From: Eubacterium sp.
GTDB taxonomy: Bacteria > Bacillota > Clostridia > Lachnospirales > Lachnospiraceae
Assembly (NCBI GenBank): GCA_017433615.1
Contig: JAFRGW010000076.1
Location: 1-64,000 of the forward strand
Length of the DNA: 64,000 bases
Direction: 5' to 3'
Below the pieces are notes generated by a model. It made no database searches. It was not told the DNA's origin and saw nothing but the letters and a program-made list of their open reading frames with translations. Of this stretch, positions 27,850 to 35,948 are shown piece after piece. A program made the translations under genes and the position numbers. Each line of letters opens with the position of its first letter. Position 1 is the first letter of the stretch.

Positions 27850-27871
27850 CTCCCGCCTCTATAGGCGGTGC
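27850..27871 (-). repeat. CCGCCT-AGGCGG hairpin, inverted copy of the 18671 element
   Basis: CCGCCT (27853-27858) pairs with AGGCGG (27863-27868) around CTAT. Read on the minus strand it continues as CACCGCCTATAGAGGCGGG, the same core as the 18671 copy. It sits 35 bp upstream of the URO-D-like gene. Confidence 0.5.
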
Positions 27872-27905
27872 GTAACAAAATAGTCTCAGTGGAAGGAGAT
27901 AAATT

Positions 27906-29234
27906 ATGGCAGATAATATGTCGACCCATTCATCATTTGAGGCACCGGGGACCCCGATTGCAAATGATACCGCATATGAATACAGGAAAATCGAATATAC
28001 CGGGGAAGATGTCCGGATTATCCGTGATCTTGCGAGAACCTACATGGAATACGCGTCACTTCCGGTCCAGCAGGAGACTGCAAAGCTCTGGACAGATCTG
28101 AATGATCTGAAACGGGTGCGGCCGTTGGTCTGGCACAATGAGCTGCCGTGGCATGAGATTAACGTGGATGATGAGCTGACGCTTCGCACATCAACGCCTT
28201 TTGCACAGCGGATTGAAGATGAGCTGCGCAAGAAGATCTATCTGTGGAAGCATATGCCGGGCGATATGGTTCTTGAACCTGTTTTCTACTGTCCGATGCT
28301 GATCAATAATTCCGGAATCGGTCTGGAACTGGACGAGGATATTTCTGTGACAGAAGCAGAGAACAATATTGTCGGACATGCATTCAATCCGGTCATCGAG
28401 ACAGAAGAGGATCTGGAAAAAATCGTTGTGCCGGAAGTCACATACGATAAGGAATCGACAGCGCGCGCGTATGCGGCTTACTGTGAGATATTCAAGGATA
28501 TTCTGCCGGTCGAGATCAAGGGCGTGCAGGGCTTCTGGTTTGCGCCGATCGATGACGTAGTTATGTACATGGGCACGACGGAACTGCTGATCAATCTGCT
28601 GGACGATCCGGATCTGGTACATGCAAGTATGCGGAAGATCGTGGATGTGAACATGAAGGCGCTCGACCAGTACGAGGCACTTGGCGCGCTGGGATCCAAT
28701 TCCATCAACTACCGGGTCGGTTCCGGTGCTTACGGGTATTCTTCGGAACTGGGCCGCGGCCGCATGAGCGGCGCGAAATGCAGCGAGATCTGGGGTGCAA
28801 GTGCCAGTCAGTTCTTCACCTCCGTATCTCCGGAAATGCAGGAGGAGTTTTGTCTTCCATATGAACTTGAATGGCTGAACCGCTTTGCCCTGACCTATTA
28901 CGGCTGCTGCGAGCGGCTGGATCACAAGATCGATGTGCTGGAGAAAATCCCGAATCTGCGGAAAGTTTCCTGCAGTCCGTGGTCAAATGTAGAAACAATG
29001 GCCGAAGCAGTCGGAAGACGCTATGTTGTCTCTCTCAAGCCCAGTCCTGCCTGCTTTGTGACAAGTACCTTTGACGAAGAACTGGTCAGGAAGGATGTCA
29101 GCAGCAAGCTGGCACTGCTTAAGGACTGCAATGTCGAGCTGATCATCAAGGATGTCAGCACGGTCAATCACGATCCGAAACGACTCTGGCGCTGGGTGGA
29201 GATCGTGAAAGAAATTTGTCTGGAACAGATGTAA
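27906..29234 (+). CDS. Uroporphyrinogen decarboxylase-like (URO-D superfamily) protein
   Basis: This 442-residue protein looks like the URO-D/methyltransferase superfamily, judged by overall layout rather than by a decisive motif. Segments such as DPDLVHASMRKIVDV, LTYYGCCERLDHKIDVLEK and SPWSNVETMAEAVG resemble the cofactor/metal-binding part of that fold. Heme synthesis genes are absent, and the neighbourhood is a LacI-controlled sugar-oxidoreductase set. A methyltransferase or lyase role on a sugar-derived compound is more plausible than heme synthesis, but this is inference. AAGGAGAT precedes the ATG. Its stop overlaps the next start by one base. Confidence 0.65.
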   Translation: MADNMSTHSSFEAPGTPIANDTAYEYRKIEYTGEDVRIIRDLARTYMEYASLPVQQETAKLWTDLNDLKRVRPLVWHNELPWHEINVDDELTLRTSTPFAQRIEDELRKKIYLWKHMPGDMVLEPVFYCPMLINNSGIGLELDEDISVTEAENNIVGHAFNPVIETEEDLEKIVVPEVTYDKESTARAYAAYCEIFKDILPVEIKGVQGFWFAPIDDVVMYMGTTELLINLLDDPDLVHASMRKIVDVNMKALDQYEALGALGSNSINYRVGSGAYGYSSELGRGRMSGAKCSEIWGASASQFFTSVSPEMQEEFCLPYELEWLNRFALTYYGCCERLDHKIDVLEKIPNLRKVSCSPWSNVETMAEAVGRRYVVSLKPSPACFVTSTFDEELVRKDVSSKLALLKDCNVELIIKDVSTVNHDPKRLWRWVEIVKEICLEQM

Positions 29235-29812
29235 TGCACAGCAATCATGACATGAAAGCGTATCCGGTCACAGTGATCAGAAGCAGGCGGAAAACCATGT
29301 CGCTGGAGATCCGGCGGGATCTTTCGATCTGTGTGCGGGCGCCGATGCGGACATCTGACCGGGAGATACAGGCGTTTCTGAAAGAAAAAGAGAACTGGAT
29401 CGGCAGACATCTTGCGGAGATGAAGATGCGGGCAGCTGCGCAGAAGCAGATTCCGAAACTGACAAATGCGGAACTGCGAAATCTGGCAGACCGTGCCTGC
29501 AGGATCCTGCCGCAGAAAGTTGCTGCTTATGCTGCAAAGATGGGTGTGACATACGGACGCATCACAATCCGGAACCAGAAGACCCGATGGGGCAGCTGCA
29601 GTGCGAAGGGTAATCTCAACTTCAACTGTCTCCTGATGCTGATGCCGGAGGACGTGGTTGATTATGTAGTGGTACATGAACTATGTCACAGGATCGAGAT
29701 GAATCATTCTGCTGCGTTCTGGGCACAGGTCGGACGGATCATTCCGGACTACCGGAGCAGGAAGGCGTGGCTGAAAGAGCACGGTGCGGAGATTATGGCC
29801 AGGATGGAGTAG
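29234..29812 (+). CDS. YgjP-like metallopeptidase domain protein (M48/SprT-like)
   Basis: This 192-residue cytoplasmic protein has the zinc motif HELCH (about residue 150), preceded by the family hallmark TRWGSCSAKGNLNFN and followed by NHSAAFW. The family (DUF45/YgjP) is widespread and its physiological substrate is unknown. The first ATG overlaps the upstream stop codon by one base, suggesting coupling. An ATG six codons later (MKAYPV) is an alternative start. Confidence 0.88.
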   Translation: MHSNHDMKAYPVTVIRSRRKTMSLEIRRDLSICVRAPMRTSDREIQAFLKEKENWIGRHLAEMKMRAAAQKQIPKLTNAELRNLADRACRILPQKVAAYAAKMGVTYGRITIRNQKTRWGSCSAKGNLNFNCLLMLMPEDVVDYVVVHELCHRIEMNHSAAFWAQVGRIIPDYRSRKAWLKEHGAEIMARME

Positions 29813-29859
29813 AGGTCAGTATTTTACCGGCACATTTCGAAAAACAAATATAACAATGA

Positions 29860-29894
29860 AAAATCACCCGGCAGGTTGTTCGGGTGATTTTTTT
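29860..29894 (+). terminator. Intrinsic terminator after the YgjP-like gene
   Basis: AAAATCACCCG (29860-29870) pairs with CGGGTGATTTT (29881-29891) and is followed by a T-run to 29894. Confidence 0.85.
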
Positions 29895-29929
29895 GCGTTA
29901 TAGGAAATTCCTCGAATATCCTATAACGC
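29895..29929. repeat. Perfect 11-bp inverted repeat abutting the terminator
   Basis: GCGTTATAGGA (29895-29905) and TCCTATAACGC (29919-29929) enclose 13 bases. It sits directly after the T-run, in the 429-bp gene-free stretch 29813-30241. The rest of that stretch holds the 58-bp palindromic repeat and another terminator. Confidence 0.7.
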
Positions 29930-29941
29930 AAAACCCTCCGG

Positions 29942-29999
29942 GGGCGCATGACGTCCAGTGGACGTCTGATTTTGCGCCGACCGGAGCGGAGCGAAGACA
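29942..29999 (+). repeat. 58-bp nested-palindrome repeat, copy 1
   Basis: Outer arms GGCGCA/TGCGCC enclose inner arms GACGTCCA/TGGACGTC; the unit ends GACCGGAGCGGAGCG. A second copy at 35822-35879 differs at about four positions. It is non-coding and looks like a REP-type element. Confidence 0.8.
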
Positions 30000-30050
30000 T
30001 GCGCAGCTCGCGGCAAGGAAGATCGCTTTGCGATTCCGCTCGCGCGCGGA

Positions 30051-30074
30051 GAGTGCGCAAGCGCACTCTTTTTT
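30051..30074 (+). terminator. Intrinsic terminator
   Basis: GAGTGCGC (30051-30058) pairs with GCGCACTC (30061-30068) around AA and is followed by six T. It lies downstream of the repeat unit and is the second terminator in this gap. An 8-bp inverted repeat ATAACACA/TGTGTTAT (30085-30111) lies just after it and may belong to the next gene's control region. Confidence 0.8.
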
Positions 30075-30241
30075 ATGATGAACTATAACACAGAACCGGA
30101 ATATGTGTTATGATTACTGCGTGGATTTTGTGATGGATTATCTTCATCTCAACGATGTGTCCCCACTGAGATATTAAGCAGCATCAGTCAAAGCGGGAAG
30201 ACGTTTGATACGTCACACAATAGATGGAATAAAGGAGAACA

Positions 30242-30718
30242 ATGATACCATATCAGCATACAGTTCAGTATTATGAGACGGACCGGATGGGAATCACACA
30301 TCACTCAAACTACATCCGGTGGATGGAAGAAGCCAGGATCGATTTCATGAAACAGATCGGGTGGAACTATGCGAAACTGGAAGAACTGGGGATTATTTCA
30401 CCGGTTCTGGGGTTGTCCTGCGCGTATAAGGAGAGCACCACGTTTTCGGATGTTGTTTTGATTGACATAAAGGTGCGTTCTTTTACCGGGGTGAAAATGG
30501 AACTGGGTTATGAGATGCGGAAGGTGACCGTACCGGAGAACGCGGATGCATTGCAGAAAGATGCCGCCAGTCTGTTCCCGGCAGGCCCCCTGGTGTGCGA
30601 AGCCACATCCAGGCATTGCTTTCTGGATGCAAATGGCAGACCTGTGCGGCTTAAGCGGGATTACCCGGAATTATATGAATGCCTGATGCAGTATGTTGTT
30701 CCGGAAGATGCGAAATAA
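30242..30718 (+). CDS. Acyl-CoA thioesterase, 4HBT hotdog family
   Basis: This 158-residue hotdog-fold hydrolase has the YbgC/FadM-type N-terminus: QYYETDRMGITHHSNYIRW with the catalytic Asp and the EEARIDF helix. It would cleave acyl-CoA or another thioester in the cytoplasm; the substrate is not evident. AAAGGAG lies well placed before the ATG. A hexapeptide acyltransferase follows 54 bp later. Confidence 0.9.
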   Translation: MIPYQHTVQYYETDRMGITHHSNYIRWMEEARIDFMKQIGWNYAKLEELGIISPVLGLSCAYKESTTFSDVVLIDIKVRSFTGVKMELGYEMRKVTVPENADALQKDAASLFPAGPLVCEATSRHCFLDANGRPVRLKRDYPELYECLMQYVVPEDAK

Positions 30719-30772
30719 ATGTCGTATGAGGGGCGGTACTGTAGAATATAAAAAAACAAAGAGGAAATGAAA

Positions 30773-31438
30773 ATGCAGAATGTAAAGAACACAGACTTAT
30801 ATGATTTTACTGAGACGGCAGCGGCAAAGCTGTTTGAGCAGACAACCTATCCATGGGAAGTACTCCCGCTGATTCATGATTTCGTACTGGAACTGGGGAA
30901 AAAGCTTCCGGCGGACGAATACGAAGAGCGTGAGCCGAATGTCTGGATTGCAAAGGACGCAAAGGTATACGGAACCGCGACGATTCTGGCGCCGTGCATC
31001 ATCGGGCACCGGACAGAAGTGCGTCCGGGCGCATTTATCCGCGGCAATGTGCTGGTCGGAGAAGATTGTGTGGTCGGCAATTCTACCGAGCTGAAGAATG
31101 TGATCCTGTTCAACCATGTGCAGGTTCCGCATTACAATTATGTCGGCGATTCCATTCTCGGCCACTATGCGCACATGGGTGCCGGTTCTATCACATCCAA
31201 CGTAAAGTCTGACAAGACCCTTGTGGTCGTAAAGCAGGGAGATGAGAAGATCGAGACCGGTCTGAAGAAATTCGGCTGCATGCTGGGACACCATGTTGAG
31301 GTCGGCTGCGGCAGCATCCTCAATCCGGGCAGTGTGATCTGTCCGAATACCAATATTTACCCGCTCTCCAGTGTGCGCGGCGTGGTGCCGGCCGACAGCA
31401 TTCTCAAAGACGGGAACCGGATCGTTTCGAAAGTTTGA
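30773..31438 (+). CDS. Left-handed beta-helix (hexapeptide) acyltransferase, nucleotide-sugar type
   Basis: This protein of about 221 residues has the hexapeptide repeat helix APCIIGHRTEVRPGAFI, NVLVGEDCVVGNSTEL and VGCGSILNPGSVICPNT. It resembles the C-terminal half of GlmU-like sugar-nucleotide pyrophosphorylase/acetyltransferases but lacks a nucleotidyltransferase domain. The acyl acceptor is unknown. An ATG at 30767 stands only two bases from the GAGG motif, so the ATG at 30773 with eight-base spacing is preferred. Confidence 0.8.
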   Translation: MQNVKNTDLYDFTETAAAKLFEQTTYPWEVLPLIHDFVLELGKKLPADEYEEREPNVWIAKDAKVYGTATILAPCIIGHRTEVRPGAFIRGNVLVGEDCVVGNSTELKNVILFNHVQVPHYNYVGDSILGHYAHMGAGSITSNVKSDKTLVVVKQGDEKIETGLKKFGCMLGHHVEVGCGSILNPGSVICPNTNIYPLSSVRGVVPADSILKDGNRIVSKV

Positions 31439-31470
31439 ACAGAGGATCTGCAAAGAATTCCTGAAAGTTC

Positions 31471-31498
31471 TTTACGATTCAGGGTAACTTGTTATAAA
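31471..31498 (+). promoter_or_regulatory. Promoter for the NifU-like/GGGtGRT pair
   Basis: TTTACG and TATAAA are separated by 16 bp, about 45 bp before the start codon. Confidence 0.5.
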
Positions 31499-31542
31499 AT
31501 AAATCAGTAAAGTGGCTTTAAGTATGAAAGGAGTATGGCATA

Positions 31543-32235
31543 ATGACTTATTCACACGAAGTTGAGAATATGTGTCCTGTCCGCCAGGGCGTAAACCACG
31601 GCGCTGCCCCGATTCCGGAAGAGGCAAAGTGGGTTCAGGTTAAAGAAGTCAAGGATGTTTCCGGCTTCACACACGGCATTGGCTGGTGTGCACCGCAGCA
31701 GGGTGCCTGTAAGCTGAGCCTGAATGTGAAAGAAGGCATCATTCAGGAAGCACTGGTAGAAACCATCGGATGTTCCGGTATGACACATTCCGCAGCTATG
31801 GCATCTGAGATTCTTCCGGGACGTACGGTTCTGGAAGCACTCAACACAGACCTTGTCTGTGATGCAATCAACACAGCTATGCGAGAACTGTTCCTGCAGA
31901 TCGTCTACGGACGTTCCCAGAGTGCATTCTCAGAGGATGGTCTGGTTATCGGCGCAGGTCTTGAGGACCTCGGCAAGGGCAACCGCTCTCAGGTCGGAAC
32001 TATGTACGGAACACTTGCAAAGGGACCACGTTATCTGGAGATGGCAGAAGGCTACGTAACAGATATCGCGCTGGATGAAGATGATGAGATCATCGGTTAC
32101 AAGTTTATCAACTTTGGACGCATGATGGATTTCATCAAAGCCGGTGATGACGCAAATACAGCATTTGAGAAGGCACAGGGTCAGTACGGCCGTGTCGCTG
32201 ATGCTGCAAGACTGATCGATCCGAGAAAAGACTGA
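31543..32235 (+). CDS. NifU-like iron-sulfur cluster scaffold-type protein
   Basis: This 230-residue protein has an IscU/NifU-like core: GACKLSLNVKEGIIQEALVETIGCSGMTHSAAMASEIL (residues about 46-85; only landmarks are given elsewhere). Cysteines include those at HGIGWCAPQQGAC and TIGCSG. The typical third scaffold Cys is not obvious, so cluster transfer is uncertain. It is followed 16 bp later by the GGGtGRT protein. The two are found together in anaerobic Firmicutes, to my recollection. AAAGGAG precedes the start. Codon choice is strongly biased toward common codons, suggesting high expression. Confidence 0.8.
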   Translation: MTYSHEVENMCPVRQGVNHGAAPIPEEAKWVQVKEVKDVSGFTHGIGWCAPQQGACKLSLNVKEGIIQEALVETIGCSGMTHSAAMASEILPGRTVLEALNTDLVCDAINTAMRELFLQIVYGRSQSAFSEDGLVIGAGLEDLGKGNRSQVGTMYGTLAKGPRYLEMAEGYVTDIALDEDDEIIGYKFINFGRMMDFIKAGDDANTAFEKAQGQYGRVADAARLIDPRKD

Positions 32236-32251
32236 GAGGAGGACGTAAAAG

Positions 32252-33271
32252 ATGGCTTTATTTGAATCATATGAAAGAAGAGAAAAACAGATTCTGGCAA
32301 AGCTTGCTGAGTACGGAATCAGCTCAATCGAAGAAGCTGCAGAGATCACAAAGGCAGCTGGTCTTGATGTTTATCATCAGGTAGAGAATATTCAGCCGAT
32401 CTGTTTCGAAAATGCAAAATGGGCTTACACTGTTGGCGCGGCAATTGCAATTAAGAAAAACTGCCGCAAGGCAGCGGATGCCGCAGCAGCAATCGGCGAG
32501 GGACTGCAGTCCTTCTGCATCCCGGGCTCTGTAGCTGACAGACGTAAAGTCGGTCTCGGCCACGGCAACCTCGGCAAGATGCTTCTGGAAGAGGATACCG
32601 AGTGCTTCGCATTCCTGGCTGGCCATGAGTCTTTCGCGGCAGCTGAGGGCGCAATCGGTATTGCAGAAAAGGCAAACAAAGTTCGTCAGAAACCGCTGCG
32701 CGTTATTCTGAACGGTCTCGGGAAAGACGCCGCGCAGATCATTTCCCGCATCAACGGGTTTACACACGTTGAGACAGAGTATGACTATCATACCGGTGAG
32801 CTGAAGGAAGTCTTCCGCAAATGCTATTCCAAGGATCCGGAAAGCCCGCGCGCAAAAGTTAACTGCTACGGCGCAAATGACGTACAGGAAGGTGTTGCAA
32901 TCCTCTGGAAAGAGAACGTTGATGTCTCCATCACCGGCAACTCCACCAACCCGACCCGTTTCCAGCATCCGGTAGCAGGCACCTACAAGAAAGAGCGGAT
33001 CGAGGCAGGCAAGAAGTACTTCTCAGTTGCATCCGGCGGCGGCACAGGCCGCACCCTGCATCCGGACAATATGGCTGCAGGCCCGGCTTCCTACGGAATG
33101 ACCGATACACTCGGCCGCATGCACTCTGACGCACAGTTCGCAGGATCTTCCTCTGTTCCGGCTCACGTTGAGATGATGGGCCTGATCGGCGCAGGCAACA
33201 ACCCGATGGTCGGAATGACCGTTGCAGTTGCAGTTGCTGTTCAGCAGGCGGCAGACGAAGGTAAGTTCTGA
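32252..33271 (+). CDS. GGGtGRT protein, conserved, function unknown
   Basis: This 339-residue cytoplasmic protein carries the family signature SGGGTGRTLHPDNMA (around residue 265) after ITGNSTNPTRFQHPVAG. Other conserved-looking parts are GLGHGNLGKMLLEED and FLAGHESFAAAEGAIGIAEKAN. No catalytic activity is established for the family. It follows a NifU-like gene with a strong GAGAGGAGG ribosome binding site and ends at a strong bidirectional terminator, so the two genes form a closed operon. Confidence 0.9.
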   Translation: MALFESYERREKQILAKLAEYGISSIEEAAEITKAAGLDVYHQVENIQPICFENAKWAYTVGAAIAIKKNCRKAADAAAAIGEGLQSFCIPGSVADRRKVGLGHGNLGKMLLEEDTECFAFLAGHESFAAAEGAIGIAEKANKVRQKPLRVILNGLGKDAAQIISRINGFTHVETEYDYHTGELKEVFRKCYSKDPESPRAKVNCYGANDVQEGVAILWKENVDVSITGNSTNPTRFQHPVAGTYKKERIEAGKKYFSVASGGGTGRTLHPDNMAAGPASYGMTDTLGRMHSDAQFAGSSSVPAHVEMMGLIGAGNNPMVGMTVAVAVAVQQAADEGKF

Positions 33272-33340
33272 TCAGCAGAATTGAAACCGGATCATGCCGG
33301 ACGGTTCTGTAGTGAATAGAACAGAATCATTACGATATAC

Positions 33341-33388
33341 AAAACAGGCGTATGATACAGATTGTTCTGTTTCATACGCCTGTTTTTT
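33341..33388. terminator. Bidirectional terminator between GGGtGRT and MFS genes
   Basis: A perfect 15-bp stem (33341-33355 with 33372-33386, arm AAAACAGGCGTATGA) has a 16-base loop with T-rich flanks on both strands. The two genes converge here. Confidence 0.9.
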
Positions 33389-33413
33389 CTCACGGATATT
33401 ATAAAATGTGTAC

Positions 33414-34688
33414 TTATGCTGTTTTCTTTGGCAGGAAGATTCCGAATACGCCGGATAAAACGGTCATAAGCACCGGTGTCATCATCATCAGTTTCAGATC
33501 TGCGGCCTCTCCGATTTCCCCCATCAGCAGCGGCACGACTGCAAGACCGATATACAGCGATATGCATGCGATGCCTGAAACCAGTCCTGTTTTATCCGGG
33601 TACCAGTCGGCCATCATGCTGATGATACGCGGCAGGACGGCTGCATTCAGGATGCCGAAGACGAAGATACCGGCCATCAGGAGTATATACTGTCCGCTGA
33701 TCAGGCCTGCAAACAGGGCGATGCCGGCCAGAATGCCGCCCCATATAACCAGATCTCTGGATTTGATACGTCGAAGAGACGGTACGATTGCAACACCGAG
33801 ACGTCCAATCATTGTCCCGAACCAGTACAGGGAGAGCGCCATTGCACATGCAAGGGCACCTTTTTCGGTGAAGATATCCCTGCAGTATTTCACTCCCCAG
33901 ACAGTGATGCCGCCCTGTGATGCACCGTAACAGATAACAGATACAGCCGCGATCCAGACGTGCGGATTGCGGAAAACGGTTCGTGTTTCAGTGGAAACAG
34001 CCGGAGAACTGCTGCCGGATACAGCGGATGCTTTAAGATTCCCGGATACAGCGGATGCTTTCAGATTTCCGGATACAGCAGAAGCGTTCTGATTCCCTGA
34101 TGCGGCAGAGGTACTGTCGATCACGGTTCGGTTTTTCAGATATATCACCAGTTGAAAAATCAGAATTCCGAAGATGACGAGGGATACAGACCGGTAAATC
34201 AGTCCCCAGCTGCCGGTCCCGATCACAGCAGTAATCAGAGGAATGCCGGCCGCCCCCAGGCCGCAGACACCGTGCAGGACGCTTAAAGCACTGTCGCGGT
34301 TCTCTGCAAACAGATCACTGAGCACTGCATTGTTGCTCATATCGATCATGCCGAGCGTTGCACCCATCAGAAGATAGAGGATCATAAAAAGCGTCATGGG
34401 CGGTCTGACGCCGATGCCAAGAAGCACCAGTGCAGTAAGCGCAAAGGCAAGGAGCAGAAGAAAAGGCTTTTTCATCCGGTCTGAGATGCCTGCAATGATA
34501 ATAATCGCAGCAATGCCGCCCAGAAACTGAAAGAATGACATCATGCCGCCGCGGTCCAGATTCATATGATAATAAGTCATAATGTCGGACAGAACGGATC
34601 CGGTCAGGTTGGTGCACATATTCATAAATGCGGCGCCGATATAGACGGAAATGGCGTAGGGCAGGATTCTTTTGATGTGCTGCTTCAT
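33414..34688 (-). CDS. MFS transporter with a nine-residue repeat in the central loop
   Basis: This 424-residue, about 12-helix major facilitator permease starts MKQHIKRILPYAISVYIG. The first helices include LSDIMTYYHMNLDRGGMMSFFQFLGG, and the A-loop motif is SDRMKKP. The central cytoplasmic loop carries three copies of a Gly-Asn-Leu-Lys-Ala-Ser-Ala-Val-Ser unit encoded by a 27-bp repeat. The substrate is unknown. The ATG at 34688 has GGAGG upstream; a longer in-frame extension to 34802 lacks a ribosome binding site. Confidence 0.88.
   Translation of the reverse strand: MKQHIKRILPYAISVYIGAAFMNMCTNLTGSVLSDIMTYYHMNLDRGGMMSFFQFLGGIAAIIIIAGISDRMKKPFLLLLAFALTALVLLGIGVRPPMTLFMILYLLMGATLGMIDMSNNAVLSDLFAENRDSALSVLHGVCGLGAAGIPLITAVIGTGSWGLIYRSVSLVIFGILIFQLVIYLKNRTVIDSTSAASGNQNASAVSGNLKASAVSGNLKASAVSGSSSPAVSTETRTVFRNPHVWIAAVSVICYGASQGGITVWGVKYCRDIFTEKGALACAMALSLYWFGTMIGRLGVAIVPSLRRIKSRDLVIWGGILAGIALFAGLISGQYILLMAGIFVFGILNAAVLPRIISMMADWYPDKTGLVSGIACISLYIGLAVVPLLMGEIGEAADLKLMMMTPVLMTVLSGVFGIFLPKKTA
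34017..34097 (-). repeat. 27-bp tandem repeat inside the MFS gene
   Basis: Three 27-bp units (34017, 34044, 34071) begin GGATACAGC; a degenerate fourth follows. The frame is preserved, giving a variable-length hydrophilic loop. Confidence 0.85.
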
Positions 34689-34719
34689 AAGTGAAAACCT
34701 CCGTGTAGAATACAAGTTC

Positions 34720-34747
34720 ATTGTATAAGATCCGGTGGCATTTTCAA
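34720..34747 (-). promoter_or_regulatory. Possible promoter for the MFS gene
   Basis: On the minus strand, TTGAAA and TACAAT are separated by 16 bp, about 30 bp upstream of the start. Confidence 0.45.
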
Positions 34748-34796
34748 ATATAAAATATTGTGAAATTTCTGCTGTAATGACTTTGGTGATTTGATC

Positions 34797-34849
34797 TTGC
34801 AAATGAAAGAGAGAGCTGATATGATTAAGTTAGATATAGCTAACTATAA
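34797..34849 (+). promoter_or_regulatory. ZIP gene promoter with an overlapping metal-repressor-like operator
   Basis: TTGCAA and TATGAT are separated by 17 bp (34797-34825). Directly downstream, at the expected transcription start, lies AGTTAG-ATATAG-CTAACT (34828-34845) within a wider TTA...TAA frame. The TTAG/CTAA arrangement resembles DtxR/MntR-family boxes. A repressor bound here would block initiation. The regulator itself is not in the window. Confidence 0.6.
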
Positions 34850-34904
34850 AAAGACCAATATCATTGCTCTGTTCTTGCGATAGAAATGAACGAGGGAAAA
34901 GACT

Positions 34905-35711
34905 ATGAAGATCGAAATATTACAGGGGATTCTGATTCCATTTCTGGGAACAGCAGCCGGAGCAGCCTGTGTATTTTTTATGACAAAAGAGATGGATAGA
35001 AATATGCAGCGTGCGCTGACAGGATTTGCGGCAGGTGTCATGGTTGCCGCGTCGGTCTGGAGCCTGCTGATTCCGGCACTGGAACAGGCGGCAGCCGGCA
35101 CAGAAAACAGTGGAAGCGCTGCAGCGGTTCTTTCAGTGCTGCCTGCAGTGATCGGATTTTGGGCCGGAACATTGCTGCTCCTGACACTGGACCGGATCAT
35201 TCCACACCTGCACCAGCACGCAAAGCAGGCAGAAGGTCGGAAGAGTAATCTGGCCAGAACAACCATGATGCTGCTGGCAGTTACCCTGCACAACATTCCG
35301 GAGGGAATGGCAGTCGGCGTTGTCTATGCCGGGTGGGCAGCCGGCTCGGCAGATATCACAGCCGGCGGCGCACTCGCCCTGGCGCTCGGCATTGCCATCC
35401 AGAACTTCCCGGAAGGCGCCATCATATCTATGCCGCTGCACGCAGAAGGAAAATCAAAATACAGTGCATTTCTCGACGGCGTTCTGTCCGGTGCCGTTGA
35501 GCCGGCAGGTGCGCTTCTTACGATCTTTCTGGCAGCCCGCCTTGTTCCCGTCATGCCATATCTGCTCAGCTTCGCTGCCGGCGCCATGATCTACGTCGTT
35601 GTAGAAGAACTCATCCCAGAAATGTCAGAAGGAGAGCATTCCAATATCGGCGTCATCCTCTTTGCAGCGGGATTCACGCTGATGATGGTGCTGGATGTAG
35701 TCCTTGGCTAA
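34905..35711 (+). CDS. ZIP-family metal transporter
   Basis: This 268-residue, eight-helix transporter imports divalent metal ions, usually zinc, with iron or manganese possible. The diagnostic helix IV motif is LHNIPEGMAVG and helix V has QNFPEGAIIS, giving the paired His/Glu metal sites. MIYVVVEELIPE completes the core. The His-containing cytoplasmic loop (HLHQHAKQAEGRK) is short. A GAGGGAAAA site precedes the ATG. A metal-type operator at its promoter suggests repression when metal is plentiful. Confidence 0.93.
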   Translation: MKIEILQGILIPFLGTAAGAACVFFMTKEMDRNMQRALTGFAAGVMVAASVWSLLIPALEQAAAGTENSGSAAAVLSVLPAVIGFWAGTLLLLTLDRIIPHLHQHAKQAEGRKSNLARTTMMLLAVTLHNIPEGMAVGVVYAGWAAGSADITAGGALALALGIAIQNFPEGAIISMPLHAEGKSKYSAFLDGVLSGAVEPAGALLTIFLAARLVPVMPYLLSFAAGAMIYVVVEELIPEMSEGEHSNIGVILFAAGFTLMMVLDVVLG

Positions 35712-35821
35712 TATAAAGAGCCGGAATATAAAACAAATAAGTGCATCATATATCATCAAGGGACATCCGCAGTGCCGGTCCTTAACGAGCACAATCGTGC
35801 GAGTTTAGTACCGTTGCACGA

Positions 35822-35879
35822 GGGCGCAAGACGTCCAGTGGACGTCTGATTCTGCGCCGACCGGAGCGGAGCGGAGACA
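35822..35879 (+). repeat. 58-bp nested-palindrome repeat, copy 2
   Basis: This is a near-identical partner of 29942-29999 in the same orientation: arms GGCGCA/TGCGCC around GACGTCCA/TGGACGTC, then GACCGGAGCGGAGCG. It fills the gap between the ZIP gene and the convergent membrane protein gene. Confidence 0.8.
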
Positions 35880-35948
35880 CGGAGCGAAAGCGGTCCCGGT
35901 GATGATATATGATGCACTTATAAGTTTTATATTCTGGCCCCGACAAAA

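Noticed and set aside
29884..30078. 64-residue reading frame
   Set aside because: It covers a terminator, an inverted repeat and the 58-bp repeat unit, and is not a gene.
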